DNA of 64,000 nucleotides from Mercenaria mercenaria (lineage: Eukaryota > Mollusca > Bivalvia > Venerida > Veneridae). The position numbers were made by a program, and so were the translations under genes. Location of the stretch: contig NC_069375.1 of the NCBI RefSeq assembly GCF_021730395.1, positions 62,771,501 to 62,835,500 on the forward strand, in the 5' to 3' direction. Below the pieces are notes generated by a model. That model had not been told where the DNA came from and made no database searches. It saw nothing but the letters and a program-made list of their open reading frames with translations. Below, piece after piece: positions 54,901 to 64,000 of this stretch (its first letter is position 1; each line of letters begins with the position of its first letter).

Positions 54901-57900
54901 TCCGTCCGTCCGTCAACAATTTCTTGTCTGCACGATAGTGGTTTCATTTATGATTTTATTTTAACCAAACTTGCACACAACTTGTATCACCATAAGATCT
55001 CGGTTCCTTTCTTGAACTGGCCAGATCCCATTATGGGTTCCAGAGTTATGGCCCCTGAAAGGGCCAAAATCAGCTATTTTGACCTTGTCTGCACAATAGC
55101 AGCTTTATTTATGATTTGATTTTTACCAAACTGGCACACAACTTGTATCACCATAAGATCTTGGTTCTTTTCTTGAACTGGCCAGATCCCATTATGGGTT
55201 CCAGAGTTATGGCCCCTGAAAGGGCCAGAATTAGCTATTTTGACCTTGTCTGCACAATAGCAGCTTCATTTATGATTTGATTTTAACCAAACTTGCACAC
55301 AACTTGTATCACTATAAGATCTTGGTTCCTTTCTTGAACTGGCTAGATTCCGTGATGGGTTCCAGAGTTATGGCCCCTGAAAGGGCCAGAATTAGCTATT
55401 TTGACCTTGTCTGCACAATAGCAGCTTCATTTATGATTTGAATTTAATCAAACTTGCACAAAACTTGTGTTGCCATAAGATCTCAGTTCCTTTGTTGAAC
55501 CGGCCATATCCCATAATGGGTTCCAGAGTTACGGCCCCTGAAAGGGCCAAAATTAGCTATTTTGACCTTGTCTGCACAATAGCAACTTCATTTATGATTT
55601 GATTTTAACCAAACTTGCACACAACTTGTATCACCACAAGATCTTGGTTCCTTTCTTGAACTGGCCAGATTCCATCATGGGTTCCAGAGTTATGGCCCCT
55701 TGAAGGTCCAAAATTGGCTATTTTGGCTTTTGCAGCCATATAGAGACTTCATTTATGGTTTTATTTGATACAAACTTCCAAAATATCTTCAACAACAATA
55801 AATCTTGGATTCCATGACAAATCAGATCCAATCGTAGGTTCCAGAGTTATTTTATATCTGATTACCTCCCCTGATTGTAGTCAAAATGGATTTATATCAG
55901 TAAGTACTTATAGGACTTATTTGAAATTTCATTATTATCATTAGTTGGACTGAGTCAATCAGGGTAGATAACTATGGACTGATTTTATGTCAAATTACCT
56001 CCCTTTATTTCAAATTAAAATGGGTATATCTCCGTAACTAATGAAGATACTGATCTGAAATTTCATTTATGTCAACAGATTTATTTGGCAGATCCTTCTT
56101 TTGTTCACTTACAATAATTTTCTTTTGAATTACTTCCCTTTTACCTTAATATAAATAGCTTATTTTTAGTAACTTTTTTATTATTGGCTGTAGGGAAAAA
56201 CTGAGACCACTTTTCTGTGGTACAACATGGATGTTGCCTCCAATTTTTAGGTGTATTTTGACATATCTGTACCTTGTAAGAATTTTTTTTTCTTTTTGGT
56301 TAAATTTCTTTCCTTTGTTGTTCCTGTCCTTTGGACTTAGATATTTTTTCTGAGGACCTTCTTGTCCTCAAGTGCATTGATAACAGGTGAGCGATATAGG
56401 GCCATCATGGCCCTCTTGTTTTTTTTTTTGAAATGTGAAAAGAAAATTTATGTAGTGATTACTGCTTAGTTTAATGTGGTATTTCATGAATGAAAATTTT
56501 TTTGTCAGTCTGTGAAAAGATGAAAAGAATTAACCAGCAAACCACAAACTGCAAATCAAGATTAGTCTTGCCAGCAGGTTTTTCTTCCCTCCCCTGTTAG
56601 ATTTTTCTGACCTGTCACCATTTTGAGAAACTTCAACATAACCAAAACAGTATGTCACAGATGGAAAGATGAACAACAGAAAAACCATGCAAGTTCTATG
56701 TAGTAGCATTAACTTGTTTGTGCGACAGTTGATCATTACTTGAAATGATCTTTGCTAATTTTAGACATTTTTGATCAATTTTTGATTATAATCGATCATT
56801 TGGGCATCACTACAGTTTCATATTAAGTAGATTATATATTTTGAATTAGCCAGAGGCATTTTAGCGAATAAACTAAAATCATCTAGAATGATACATATAT
56901 AATCTACAGTAATTGAAGATGACCTCTTTATGTCAAGCTGACTTATTATTATATTAAAATATAAAAGAATATCCAGGAATATTTATTCATTCTTATAGTA
57001 ATCTTAAGCAAAAATCTTGCTTTTTATATGCAGCAGTATTTAGATAATTATATTTCATTCAAGATGTAATGGGATTTATTCTCTGCTGTTTGAGAGATCA
57101 GAGTTAAACAAACACTGCATTATAAATTGAGCCGCGCCATGGGAAAACCAACATAATGGCTTTGCGACCAACATGGATCCAGACCAGCCTGCGCATCCGC
57201 GCAGTCTGGTCAGGATCCATGCTGTTCGCTTTCAAAGCCTATTGCTCTTAGAGAAACTGTTAGCGAACAGCATGGATCCTGACCAGACTGCGCGGATGCG
57301 CAGGCTGGTCTGGATCCATGCTGGTCGCAAAGCCACTATGTTGGTTTTCTCATGGCGCGGCTCAATTACCTTAACTGTACCTAAGTATTGTTGAGAAAAA
57401 TCCACGCAAGTTTAGAATAGAAGTTTCGGAGCTGAAAGAAAGGAGAGAGTTTATAGAAAGGACCAAAGCAGCCGTTAGGGTATGTTAGGACATAGACTTG
57501 TAAGATTTGTCATTCTGCTGTTTTCTGTACATGAAAACTGACTTAGATGATTGTTCCTGTTGCGTTTCATAGATGCTTTTTTCGTTTATAAACAGCATAA
57601 TATGAATTACAACACATACGTCCGTGTTTTCTGCATTTGATTATAAAGATCTTGAATGTATTGTTTAAACTTTTATATTTACATACAAGGATTTTTCACT
57701 TGTCGATTTTAGCATTAGTTAAGATGCATGCAAAACAATATTACCGTAGAACATTTTAATGTGGCAAATATTTTTAATCAGTATTGTTTGAATTGATAAC
57801 CATGTCTCACGCAAAGTTTTTCTGCATATTTCAGATTACAGGAAAATAAAAGTAATTTGTAATTTTCAAAAACTTGTCAAAAATATGACTGATTTGTAAA

Positions 57901-60900
57901 GTGTCTTTATACATGTATCATAAAGCCTATGATATTAATTAGAAAGTATTTAAATCCATGTTTGCAGGAGATGAAATCACAGATGACGAGCCCCCAGTCA
58001 CGGCCCACAGACGAATCTAATGTCAGACAGGTTTGTTAAAAACAAGTTTCATAATGATGAACTGTACAAATAAGTGCATCAGATGCATATAAATTTAAGG
58101 CCTTGGCAACACCCACAGATAAAGGTAGTTAAACTCTGGATGGTAGTGCATTGTGCTTTAAGCCTGGCCAATTTGCTCAGTAGACTTGTAGAGCAGGGGA
58201 TTTTCAATCCAGAGGTCATAGGTTTGAGTCCAGTGCAAGTCAGAATTATTGATCTATATGACTGAAGATGAGGTGTGTAAGTTAATTGGTCCCCCTGGAC
58301 CCACCTCTGATGCATGTGGGGAAGTTGTCAGTTTTAGCTCACCTGAGCTAAAGGTTCAGAGTGAGTTATTGTGATTGTGCCTTGTCCATCATATGTCATC
58401 TCTCGTTAGTAATTAACTTTTTATTTTTTAACAACTTCTTTTGAGCTACTCAATGGATTGTCACCAAAACTTGGTCTGTAGCATCATTATAAGGTCCTCT
58501 CTCAAATTTGTTCAAATGGTTCAGCTAGACAAATTTGAGGGGTTGCGAAAGCTAAAAATAGTAAAGCAATTGATTGATCTTTACCCATCTTGGTCTGTAG
58601 CATTCTTGTAAGGTCATAAGGTCAACTTTTAAATTTTTGTACCCCTCCCCTCCCCCCCCCCACAACAAAGTTGTTAGGCGGGGTATACTGGTTTCAGGTT
58701 GTCTATGTGTCTAAGTGATCAGTAACAACAGTAGTTGTGCACGGGGCATGTTAGGTTCTTTCAGAAAAAAAAATTGCAGAGTTACGGGACTTTGTTTTTT
58801 GTTACTATACTATATACATAGACACAATCTTGTGCGCACCATCTCTCCTCATTCCCTTGACACAATTTAATGAAACTTCACACAAGTGATCAGTAACAAC
58901 AGTAGTTGTGCATGTGGCATGTTAGGTTCTTTCAGAAAAAATTTGCAGAGTTATGGGACTTTGTCTCTCATTAACATACTATGTACATACAGTCTGCATA
59001 TAATCTTGTGCGTGCCTAATCTTCCGAACCCTTGCACACAATTTAATGAAACTTCACACATACAAGTGATCAGTACCAACCCTAGTTGTGCATGTTACGT
59101 TCTTTTAGATAAATATTCTGCATAGTTATGGGACTTTGTTTTTTGTTACTATACTGTATACATACTGTCTATATACATACAGTCCACATAATTATACAAT
59201 CTTGTGTGCATCAAATTGCAATATACTGTGTAAGTGCATGCAGGGGGTACATTCATCACCTTTTAAAATTAGTGATAGCTCTAGTTTCAAATGTTGCCGC
59301 CTAGCCCTTTTTAGAGTTAAAAATAAAAAAGGGCTTTACAAGACATCACGTGAACCTATTAATGGATCATCACAAAACATGGTCTGTAGCATGCTTGGCA
59401 AGTTTCAGATCGTTTCCTTTCTTTTAGATCCTTGCATGCATTTTTCTGAAATTTCAGTCCTTTGTATAGCTACCAACCTTTTCAATACTGGGTAGTTCTA
59501 AATTTATTGGTTTTTTTTTTCTAAATTATTAAAAAAAATATGTTAAAATGTCCTTAAAATATGCAAGATGTCCTTTCATAGTGTTTTGAAGTTCAGATTT
59601 TCTTTTTAGCTCGTCTTATTTTTGAAAAAAAATCTATGAGATATTGTGGTCACTTGATACTCGGCATTGGTGTTGGCATTGGTTAAAATGTTTTGTTTAG
59701 GTCCACCTTTTTACTCAAAAATTATAAGAAGTATTGTTTATCATCATAAGTTGAGTATGTAGGCTAAGAACGATAACTCTGGTTTGCATTTTGTCAGAAT
59801 TATGGTCCTTTTTGTACTTAGAAAATCAGTACTTATTGGTTGCATTTATATTTTAAGTTCACTTTTCTTGAATACTTACTATAGCTTTGAGTAGGAAGGC
59901 CAGTAACTATAACTCTTTTATTAGATATCGTCCAGAACTTGCAGACGAGTGATGGCAACTGCAGACGGTGCTCTTGTTAACATCTGCTATACAGAATGGT
60001 TTTCAGTCCTGAACAAAAAATTAACAAGATTTGAAAATGTTTTGCAGTAAAGAAAAAACAAGATGGAAGTTAAATTGTTCCATCATTATGGTGAAATATG
60101 TCAATTTTTACATAATTATGAGTTTGCTTTTCATAGATATTTTCAAAACAGAACAAAGCTATCAGTTGAAATTTATTGAATTATTGATAGGTCATTGATG
60201 CAACTTTGAAGAAAAATTTTAGCTAAAAGTGTCAGACACACCAAATATGTGAGTTTTTCAGGCTTCATAATTTGATAAAAACTACTTTTTACACTGCCTT
60301 TATTGTATAAATCATGATAATAGAATTTGTCCTACACTCATTCAATGGCCATTCCTCTGTTCTGATGACATTTTCTAGAAAAAAATGTTGCTTAAAAATA
60401 ACTAGAAATCACGTTAAAACTTACAAGGTCAAAAGGTAAAGGCCTTTCTCAGGTGAGAGATTTAGGCCCTTGTGGGCCTCTTGTTTTTGAATAGAACTGT
60501 TTAATTCTAGAAAGGAACCTAGGAGCACCGGCTAGATTAAATGATTGCTGTTTATAGTTGAAATAGTAAATGTAAAATTGTATTAAACCTCCCAAAACAA
60601 ACATCACACTGAATTATTTATTTATATTGACAGAAATACATCCATTAGTTGTGTTTTATCATAACATTCAGTCTGAGCTTGTGTGGAGAAATTTGCAGAC
60701 AAATTTCCTGTTTGATATTTTGCCATTTGATATTTCTCATGTATAGCTGTAACATTTGTAGTTGTCCCAGTAGGCTCATCATTCTATAGCTGTAGCATCT
60801 AGATGTGTCCCAAATGGATCATTATTTAGTCCTTCTATGTATGTTTTTATTGCTAAGCACAATTTGTTTGCAGACAGGAAGTTCACTAGGAGAAAATCAG

Positions 60901-63136
60901 GATAAATGAGATATTTTAACAACAGTGACCTCCTTTGAGAGCAATTATTTACACAATTTATATACAGGCCTTTCACTTGTAGCATTCAAAACTATTTTGA
61001 CCAAATAATAAATTGATCACTGCAAAGAAGTTATTTTTGGGAGATCCTAGTGTTTGTTATGAATTTGTTTTGATAATGGAAGTGACTATAAAAGTGTGTA
61101 CAATAGACTGTTTAGTTAAGTTAATCAGGGTCACTCAAAATGAACACACATGATAGGTCATATGGCGACTTTCCAGCTTTAATGGTGGAGGAAGACCCCA
61201 GGCGCCCCTCCGTGCATTATTTCATCATGAGCGGGCACCTGGGTAGAACCACCGACCTTCCGTAAGCCAGCTGGACGGCTTCCTCACATGAAGAATTCAA
61301 TGCCCCGAGTGAGGCCTTTGATTTTGGTGACAAACATACCAAGGTTTTACTCAAATATAAATGTGACAGTGTCACAGGGTGAGAAAAATGTGAAGCCAGA
61401 CCCGGACTCGAACCCGGGGCCTCGGGATACTGGTCAGTCTGTCTGTACATTTTTCTCCCCGTTTTAATATGCAAGTTCTATACCGTCACAACAGCATTTC
61501 ATTTCAACACAACACAATTATATCTCAGAAAAGAAATTTACAAAACAGATGATTTCCAAGCAGCCCGCAGGAAAGTCTGACTGTACTGGCATCCCATATC
61601 AGGTCTAAATAAAGGTTTTCCAGTACCATAAAACTCGAGATTATTCCAGAAAGTATTTATAATTGCTATAATCTTTTCAAAATTCAAAATAAAGCAAAAA
61701 GTACTGACCAAAATACTTTCTTAAATACCTTAACAATGTTGTTATTAAAAAAAAGAACCCTAAAATTTTCTCTAAAACATCTTCAGTTTTCAGCCCTTTG
61801 TTTCTGTTCTTTAATCAAATAGAAAAGAAAATCTAAAACATACACTCACTTTGAAAAACATTTAAATCCACATACAGCATAATAATTTTGTCGGATATGA
61901 AGTTTTAAATGTCGAAATCGTTTCTGAAAAACACATTACCCCAGCGGAAAATGCAAAAATAAAAATGGCGGATTCCTCGAAAATGCTCTTTTTTAGGCGC
62001 CCATGTTGTCGCATACAAGCTCAATATCATGTAAATACGGACATGACCAACTTTAAACATAAGTGAGGATCGGTAAAAATTAAACATTATGACTTCTTGT
62101 TAAATTAATCGCGGGGATTTCTGTTCGAAATATACCCATTCTATGGGCAGCCATTTTCATAGCAAAAATTCAGTCCCACACCGTGTCTCAATTCAATTGA
62201 TTTTTACACCATTTTCGAAGTATATATACAGATATAAAATGTAACATGAATGTGTAAAATACTTACCATTTAACACTCATGGATATTTGACACGATATAT
62301 TTTATTATGGTCGTATAACACGAAGAAATTTTCAGGTAACTTTCTGTCGATTCGAACAATGGCGGCCGCTTGTGAAATGTCACGTGATCACACACGACAG
62401 CTTATATCCGAATTCACGGCCGATTCCGGACCATTCATTTTTGAAAGACCCTGAGTTAATATAAAAGTTTGAGCCGTGTCATGAGAAAACCAACATAATG
62501 GGGTTGCGACCAGCATGGATCCAGACCAGCATGCGCATCCTTGCAGTCTGGTCAGGATCCATGCTGTTCGCTAACAGTTTCTCCAGTTCCAATAGGCTTT
62601 AAAAGCGAACAGCATGGATCCTGACCAGACTGCAAGGATGCGCATGCTGGTCTGGATCCATGCTGGTTGCAAACCCACTATTTTGGTTTTCCCATGGCAC
62701 GGCACAAATAATAATTTGTTATGCATGTTTGATGACCTACTCGGGTAAAGTCCCTTGTGTATGAAAAGAAATGGAACCACTCTCTTACCTGTGCATGATC
62801 ATAAGAGACTAAAAATAGGGTGTTTACTATGGCTTTGCTTTACATTTGTATCTCTGTGATTCTTGCTGGTATAAAAGTTTTGATTGCATACCTTGTATTT
62901 TTATTTTGACCTAAATGAGATGTGAAACCAAAATATTTAGTCCTGTCTGGTGCCATATATTCTTTTTAAGCTTTGCAGAATGCAAGAAACACAAGAGTTG
63001 TAGTATTTCATGTATATTTCAGTCATTGTTGAATTCTAACAGTCCCACAAAATCCTACGACAAATACTCGAGGTTAGATGCTGAGATGGAACGTTCTCAC
63101 CAGAGCTTTATAGATGATACAACACAAAACCAACAG
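48935..63136 (+). CDS. STX6: Syntaxin-6 (Qc-SNARE), five exons, 3' end outside the window
   Basis: Exons 48935-48969, 54279-54448, 57385-57479, 57968-58030 and 63023-63136 give 477 nt, 159 codons. The protein starts [18 protein letters not shown] (vertebrate syntaxin-6 starts almost identically), continues [38 protein letters not shown] and [20 protein letters not shown]. Syntaxin-6 is a tail-anchored SNARE of the trans-Golgi network and endosomes, acting with Vti1a, syntaxin-16 and VAMP4. The window covers the N-terminal three-helix region and linker; the SNARE helix and anchor are expected past 64,000. Introns 1, 2 and 4 are enlarged by mobile elements. Identity is firm from sequence order; the intron 2 junction is uncertain by a base. 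Confidence 0.9.
49209..49691. mobile_element. 483-bp MITE with 5-bp TSD
   Basis: Ends CAGGTCCCAGAAAAG and CTTTTCTGGGACCTG; inverted arms of about 85 bp with many AGCTATATAGCT motifs. TTAAT on both sides (49204-49208 and 49692-49696). In intron 1 of syntaxin-6. Confidence 0.8.
49700..50560. other. STX6 intron 1, no feature recognised
   Basis: Unique-looking intron DNA. Confidence 0.35.
50640..51130. repeat. Diverged short tandem repeat with poly-C
   Basis: Two copies of a ~125-bp segment (CACCAGAGACCACCTTTCCA / CACCAGGGGCCACCATTTCA) each end in ATTTTCCA(A/G)GGGG and C-runs (about 50718-50737 and 50845-50870). A looser third occurrence may lie near 51,100. Confidence 0.5.
51640..52780. repeat. 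Region bounded by clusters of GCGAACATG-type motifs
   Basis: Clusters at 51650-51900 and 52640-52770 hold many variants of CTGCGAACATGC, GCGATCATGC and GCGAATATCC on both strands, around about 700 bp of plain AT-rich intron. It may be a degenerate element whose sub-terminal repeats resemble transposase-binding arrays. In STX6 intron 1. Confidence 0.4.
52780..54278. other. STX6 intron 1, 3' part
   Basis: No additional exon or repeat recognised; ends TGTATTTCAG at exon 2. Confidence 0.4.
54279..54448 (+). CDS. STX6: STX6 exon 2
   Basis: Reads [20 protein letters not shown] to [18 protein letters not shown] plus one base. It follows a standard acceptor (TATTTCAG). The 3' boundary is set by ATATCCTTT, a U12-type 5' splice site; no GT donor is usable here. 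Helices a and b of the N-terminal domain. Confidence 0.85.
54834..56418 (+). mobile_element. Satellite-cored element with TTAGCTC and CTCTTG termini
   Basis: Starts TTAGCTC and a perfect hairpin (54836-54868, stem AGCTCACCTTGTCAC), then TGATCACCC and GTCCGTC repeats. A core of about five tandem copies of a ~155-bp unit follows (TTGTCTGCACAATAGCAGC ... GGTTCCAGAGTTATGGCCCC, about 54925-55740), then a unique part. It ends GGTGAGCGATATA, hairpin GGGCCATCATGGCCC (56399-56413) and CTCTTG before a T-run. End hairpins and a satellite core resemble bivalve pearl-type/Helentron-like elements; the class is inferred. No Rep/helicase frame. Confidence 0.7.
56430..57124. other. STX6 intron 2, nothing else recognised
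   Basis: AT-rich intron DNA between the satellite-cored element and the MITE. Confidence 0.4.
57125..57367. mobile_element. 243-bp palindromic MITE, copy 1
   Basis: Ends AATTGAGCCGCGCCATG and its exact complement; arms about 105 bp rich in GGATCC and TGCGCATCCGCGCAG. A second family member lies at 62469-62706. The right end touches the U12 branch-like motif of STX6 intron 2. The reading frame across it is an artefact of the palindrome. Confidence 0.85.
57385..57479 (+). CDS. STX6: STX6 exon 3
   Basis: Reads [20 protein letters not shown] and [11 protein letters not shown], matching vertebrate IVEANPRKFNLDATEL. Donor AGG/GTATGT. The first base is uncertain by one. Confidence 0.8.
57968..58030 (+). 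CDS. STX6: STX6 exon 4
   Basis: 21 codons, [20 protein letters not shown] plus Q, phase 0 both ends, acceptor TTTGCAG, donor CAG/GTTTGT. Corresponds to the vertebrate DMKDQM...RQ linker. Confidence 0.8.
58160..58325 (+). mobile_element. tRNA-derived SINE (plus strand)
   Basis: GCCTGGCCAATTTGCTCAGT, then GTAGAGCAGGGGATTTTCAA and GGTTTGAGTCCAGTGC give a tRNA-like D arm, anticodon region and B box. The body ends near CATGTGGGGAAGTTGTC. Differs from the minus-strand SINE family. In STX6 intron 4. Confidence 0.6.
58334..60483 (+). mobile_element. Second element with TTAGCTC and CTCTTG termini
   Basis: Starts TTAGCTCACCTGAGCTAA, then GTGAGTTATTGTGAT. Core of three ~170-bp tandem units (AAGTGATCAGTAACAACAG-type motifs at about 58713, 58886 and 59053). 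Ends GGTGAGAGATTTAGGCCC, a hairpin (60464-60479) and CTCTTG before TTTTT. It shares only the ends and plan with 54834-56418; the satellite core differs. Another element is nested inside. Confidence 0.65.
59605..59976 (+). mobile_element. Nested element with TTAGCTC start and CTCTTG end
   Basis: Starts TTTAGCTCGTC, contains GGCATTGGTGTTGGCATTGG, ends GCAGACGGTGCTCTTG. Same terminal signature as the two larger elements but without a tandem core. Confidence 0.5.
60490..61130. other. STX6 intron 4, no feature recognised
   Basis: Unique-looking intron sequence; no exon fits the syntaxin-6 order here. Confidence 0.35.
61140..61315 (-). mobile_element. SINE fragment of the 10934 family
   Basis: CATATGGCGACTTTCCAGC to GAATTCAATGCCCCGAGTGA matches the body of 10934-11194 closely. 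The tRNA-like head is missing. Confidence 0.7.
61370..61475 (-). mobile_element. tRNA-like head of another SINE
   Basis: On the minus strand GGCCCCGGGTTCGAGTCCGG holds a perfect B box in a strong stem, followed by TCTGGCTTCACATTTTTCTC. The A-box half is weak. Confidence 0.45.
61480..62468. other. STX6 intron 4; possible minus-strand CpG-containing start region
   Basis: No syntaxin exon. At 62260-62400 the minus strand has GCGGCCGCCATTG and, downstream, ATGAGTGTTAAATG/GTAAGT, a start codon followed by a good donor. This could be a first exon of an antisense gene or chance. Confidence 0.25.
62469..62706. mobile_element. 243-bp palindromic MITE family, copy 2
   Basis: Same structure as 57125-57367 (AAAACCAACATAATGG near one end, CTGACCAGACTGCAAGGATG inside), with more differences at the ends. 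Confidence 0.8.
62711..63022. other. STX6 intron 4, 3' end
   Basis: Ends TGTATATTTCAG at exon 5; no other feature seen. Confidence 0.4.
63023..63136 (+). CDS. STX6: STX6 exon 5
   Basis: 38 codons, [20 protein letters not shown] then [18 protein letters not shown], donor CAG/GTAACC. Matches vertebrate [20 protein letters not shown], just before the SNARE helix. Confidence 0.88.
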
Positions 63137-63600
63137 GTAACCTTTTGATGATATAAAGAGGTTTCATACTTTTACATGCATGCGTTATGGTTTAATTTCC
63201 TTCTTTATTTCAGTTATTAGTAGGACAGAGGCAACATTATAATCCCCGACAGAGGAAAAGGGTATATAGATTTGGTGTTGGCTGTTCATCCTAGAGTCTG
63301 TGAGTCCATCTGTCAGACTGTCCAAAATTAAAAATAGATGCATTTCATAAAGTATTCTAGCTAGAATCATCAGTGTTCACATATAGCATATAACCTTTGC
63401 TCACATTTAATATTATCCCAATGGTCCTAGTAAAAGCAGAGTTTTTCCTCTTGATTTTATAAATAATAGGGATTTTGTCAGTATGTATATAACCTATTGA
63501 TGGATCTTCATGCAACTTAAGGTAGTTCTTCACATTTGGATCAAATTTTTACTACAGTGTAGACTTTGATTAAACTCTGATTTTTCAAAACTTCAGAATA
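63137..63600. other. STX6 intron 5 (start)
   Basis: A fair acceptor (TTTATTTCAG near 63213) is followed by LLVGQRQHYNPRQR, which does not resemble the syntaxin-6 SNARE helix; I treat it as intron. Confidence 0.4.
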
Positions 63601-63611
63601 TACTTAGAAAA

Positions 63612-63774
63612 TTCAGCAAATAAAAAGGATCTATAGGTTGTAAATTCAGCAAATAAAAAGGATCTATAGGTTGTAAATTCAGCAAATAAAAAGGATCTAT
63701 AGGTTGTAAATTCAGCAAATAAAAAGGATCTATAGGTTGTAAATTCAGCAAATAAAAAGGATCTATAGGTTGTG
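63612..63774. repeat. 33-bp minisatellite, five copies
   Basis: Near-identical units containing AATTCAGCAAATAAAAAGG and TCTATAGGTTGTA. The repetitive minus-strand reading frames (DPFYLLNLQPI and TYRSFLFAEFT) come only from this repeat. Confidence 0.9.
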
Positions 63775-63779
63775 CATGA

Positions 63780-64000
63780 TTTTTTGCTAGACTGATTGAC
63801 CTCACGCAATTTTTCATAATGTGAGTCTACGGGATAAATCATAACATTTTCGCAAATAGAGATTTTTCTACTATGTAGATTTTGATGAAACTTCTCGAAG
63901 TTGTAAATAAAAATAAGGCCTACAAGTTAATGAAATAAAATGTAAAAGGTCTTGTGCTTATTTAGCTGGTTTGATACTAGCCAACCTCGCACTTGACACC
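63780..64000. other. STX6 intron 5, continues past window
   Basis: No exon recognised before the window end. Confidence 0.35.

Larger units (their letters stand above)
54449..57384 (+). other. STX6: STX6 intron 2, U12-type (minor spliceosome) intron
   Basis: Starts ATATCCTTT (54449-54457), an exact match to the AT-type U12 donor. ACCTTAACT at 57368-57376 fits the U12 branch consensus (TTCCTTAAC), 8 to 17 bases before the exon. Keeping frame with phase 1 puts the intron end after CCTAA (AT-AA termini). Ending at the next AG would shift the frame by one. Confidence 0.65.

Noticed and set aside
57173-57394. Small protein [11 protein letters not shown]...
   Set aside because: It translates through a palindromic MITE that also occurs at 62.5 kb.
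63213-63265. Extra STX6 exon after exon 5
   Set aside because: An acceptor exists but the encoded LLVGQRQHYNPRQR does not resemble the SNARE helix that should follow.
63585-63842. Repeat protein with DPFYLLNLQPI units
   Set aside because: A 33-bp minisatellite happens to lack stops in two frames.
1-64000. CRISPR array, bacterial operon, retrovirus, LTR element or Polinton
   Set aside because: Regular repeats here are minisatellites or satellites without spacers. The reverse transcriptases are of the LINE type, with endonuclease and simple-repeat tails, and no protease, capsid, envelope or long terminal repeats were seen.

Overview
The window looks like nuclear DNA of a bivalve mollusc, probably a venerid-type clam. 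This rests on intron-rich host genes, an NLR-like receptor of a type I recognise from bivalves, CR1-type LINEs, tRNA-derived SINEs and many fold-back and satellite-cored repeats. It is AT-rich and mostly repeats. Only two host genes can be read with confidence. I see no bacterial genes, CRISPR array or rRNA, and no retrovirus, LTR element or Polinton.

Gene 1, minus strand, about 6.5-16.9 kb, is a five-coding-exon gene. The exons join in phase to about 1,181 residues: a cysteine-rich, HEPN-like N-terminal region with an R-x4-H motif, a short linker, then a NACHT ATPase and a leucine-rich C-terminal part. It resembles a STAND/NLR innate immune receptor. A splice acceptor sits 5 bases before the start codon, so a non-coding first exon probably lies at higher coordinates. 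A duplicated block (33.59-34.12 and 41.5-42.25 kb) with minus-strand donor-like sites is a candidate. The introns hold a full SINE, two minisatellites, a MITE and a duplicated hairpin element.

Gene 2, plus strand, from 48.935 kb past the window end, encodes syntaxin-6 (Qc-SNARE). Five exons cover the start, the N-terminal helical domain and the linker; the SNARE helix and membrane anchor lie beyond 64 kb. Intron 2 carries U12-type (minor spliceosome) signals with an unusual in-frame junction, and a palindromic MITE ends at the base before the presumed branch site.

The rest, left to right: a 2-kb long inverted repeat (0.6-2.7 kb); a hairpin MITE (3.4-3.9 kb); gene 1; a diverged 144-bp satellite split by a TIR element (19.7-21.1 kb); one copy of a 2.6-2.8-kb TIR element (23.0-25.6 kb); a decayed two-ORF LINE with L1-type ORF1 (27.5-32.4 kb); a satellite-cored element (33.1-33.6 kb); two TTAA-flanked elements (34.1-36.0 kb); a three-unit tRNA-Ala-like array split by a near-perfect 1.2-kb palindrome and the second copy of the 2.8-kb element (36.6-41.2 kb); a decayed CR1/L2-like LINE with a TCTCA tail (42.7-44.6 kb); a nearly intact CR1-like LINE with a 2A-like motif, PHD finger, endonuclease and RT (44.9-48.55 kb); then syntaxin-6, whose introns hold elements sharing TTAGCTC and CTCTTG termini, a MITE present in two copies, and SINEs.
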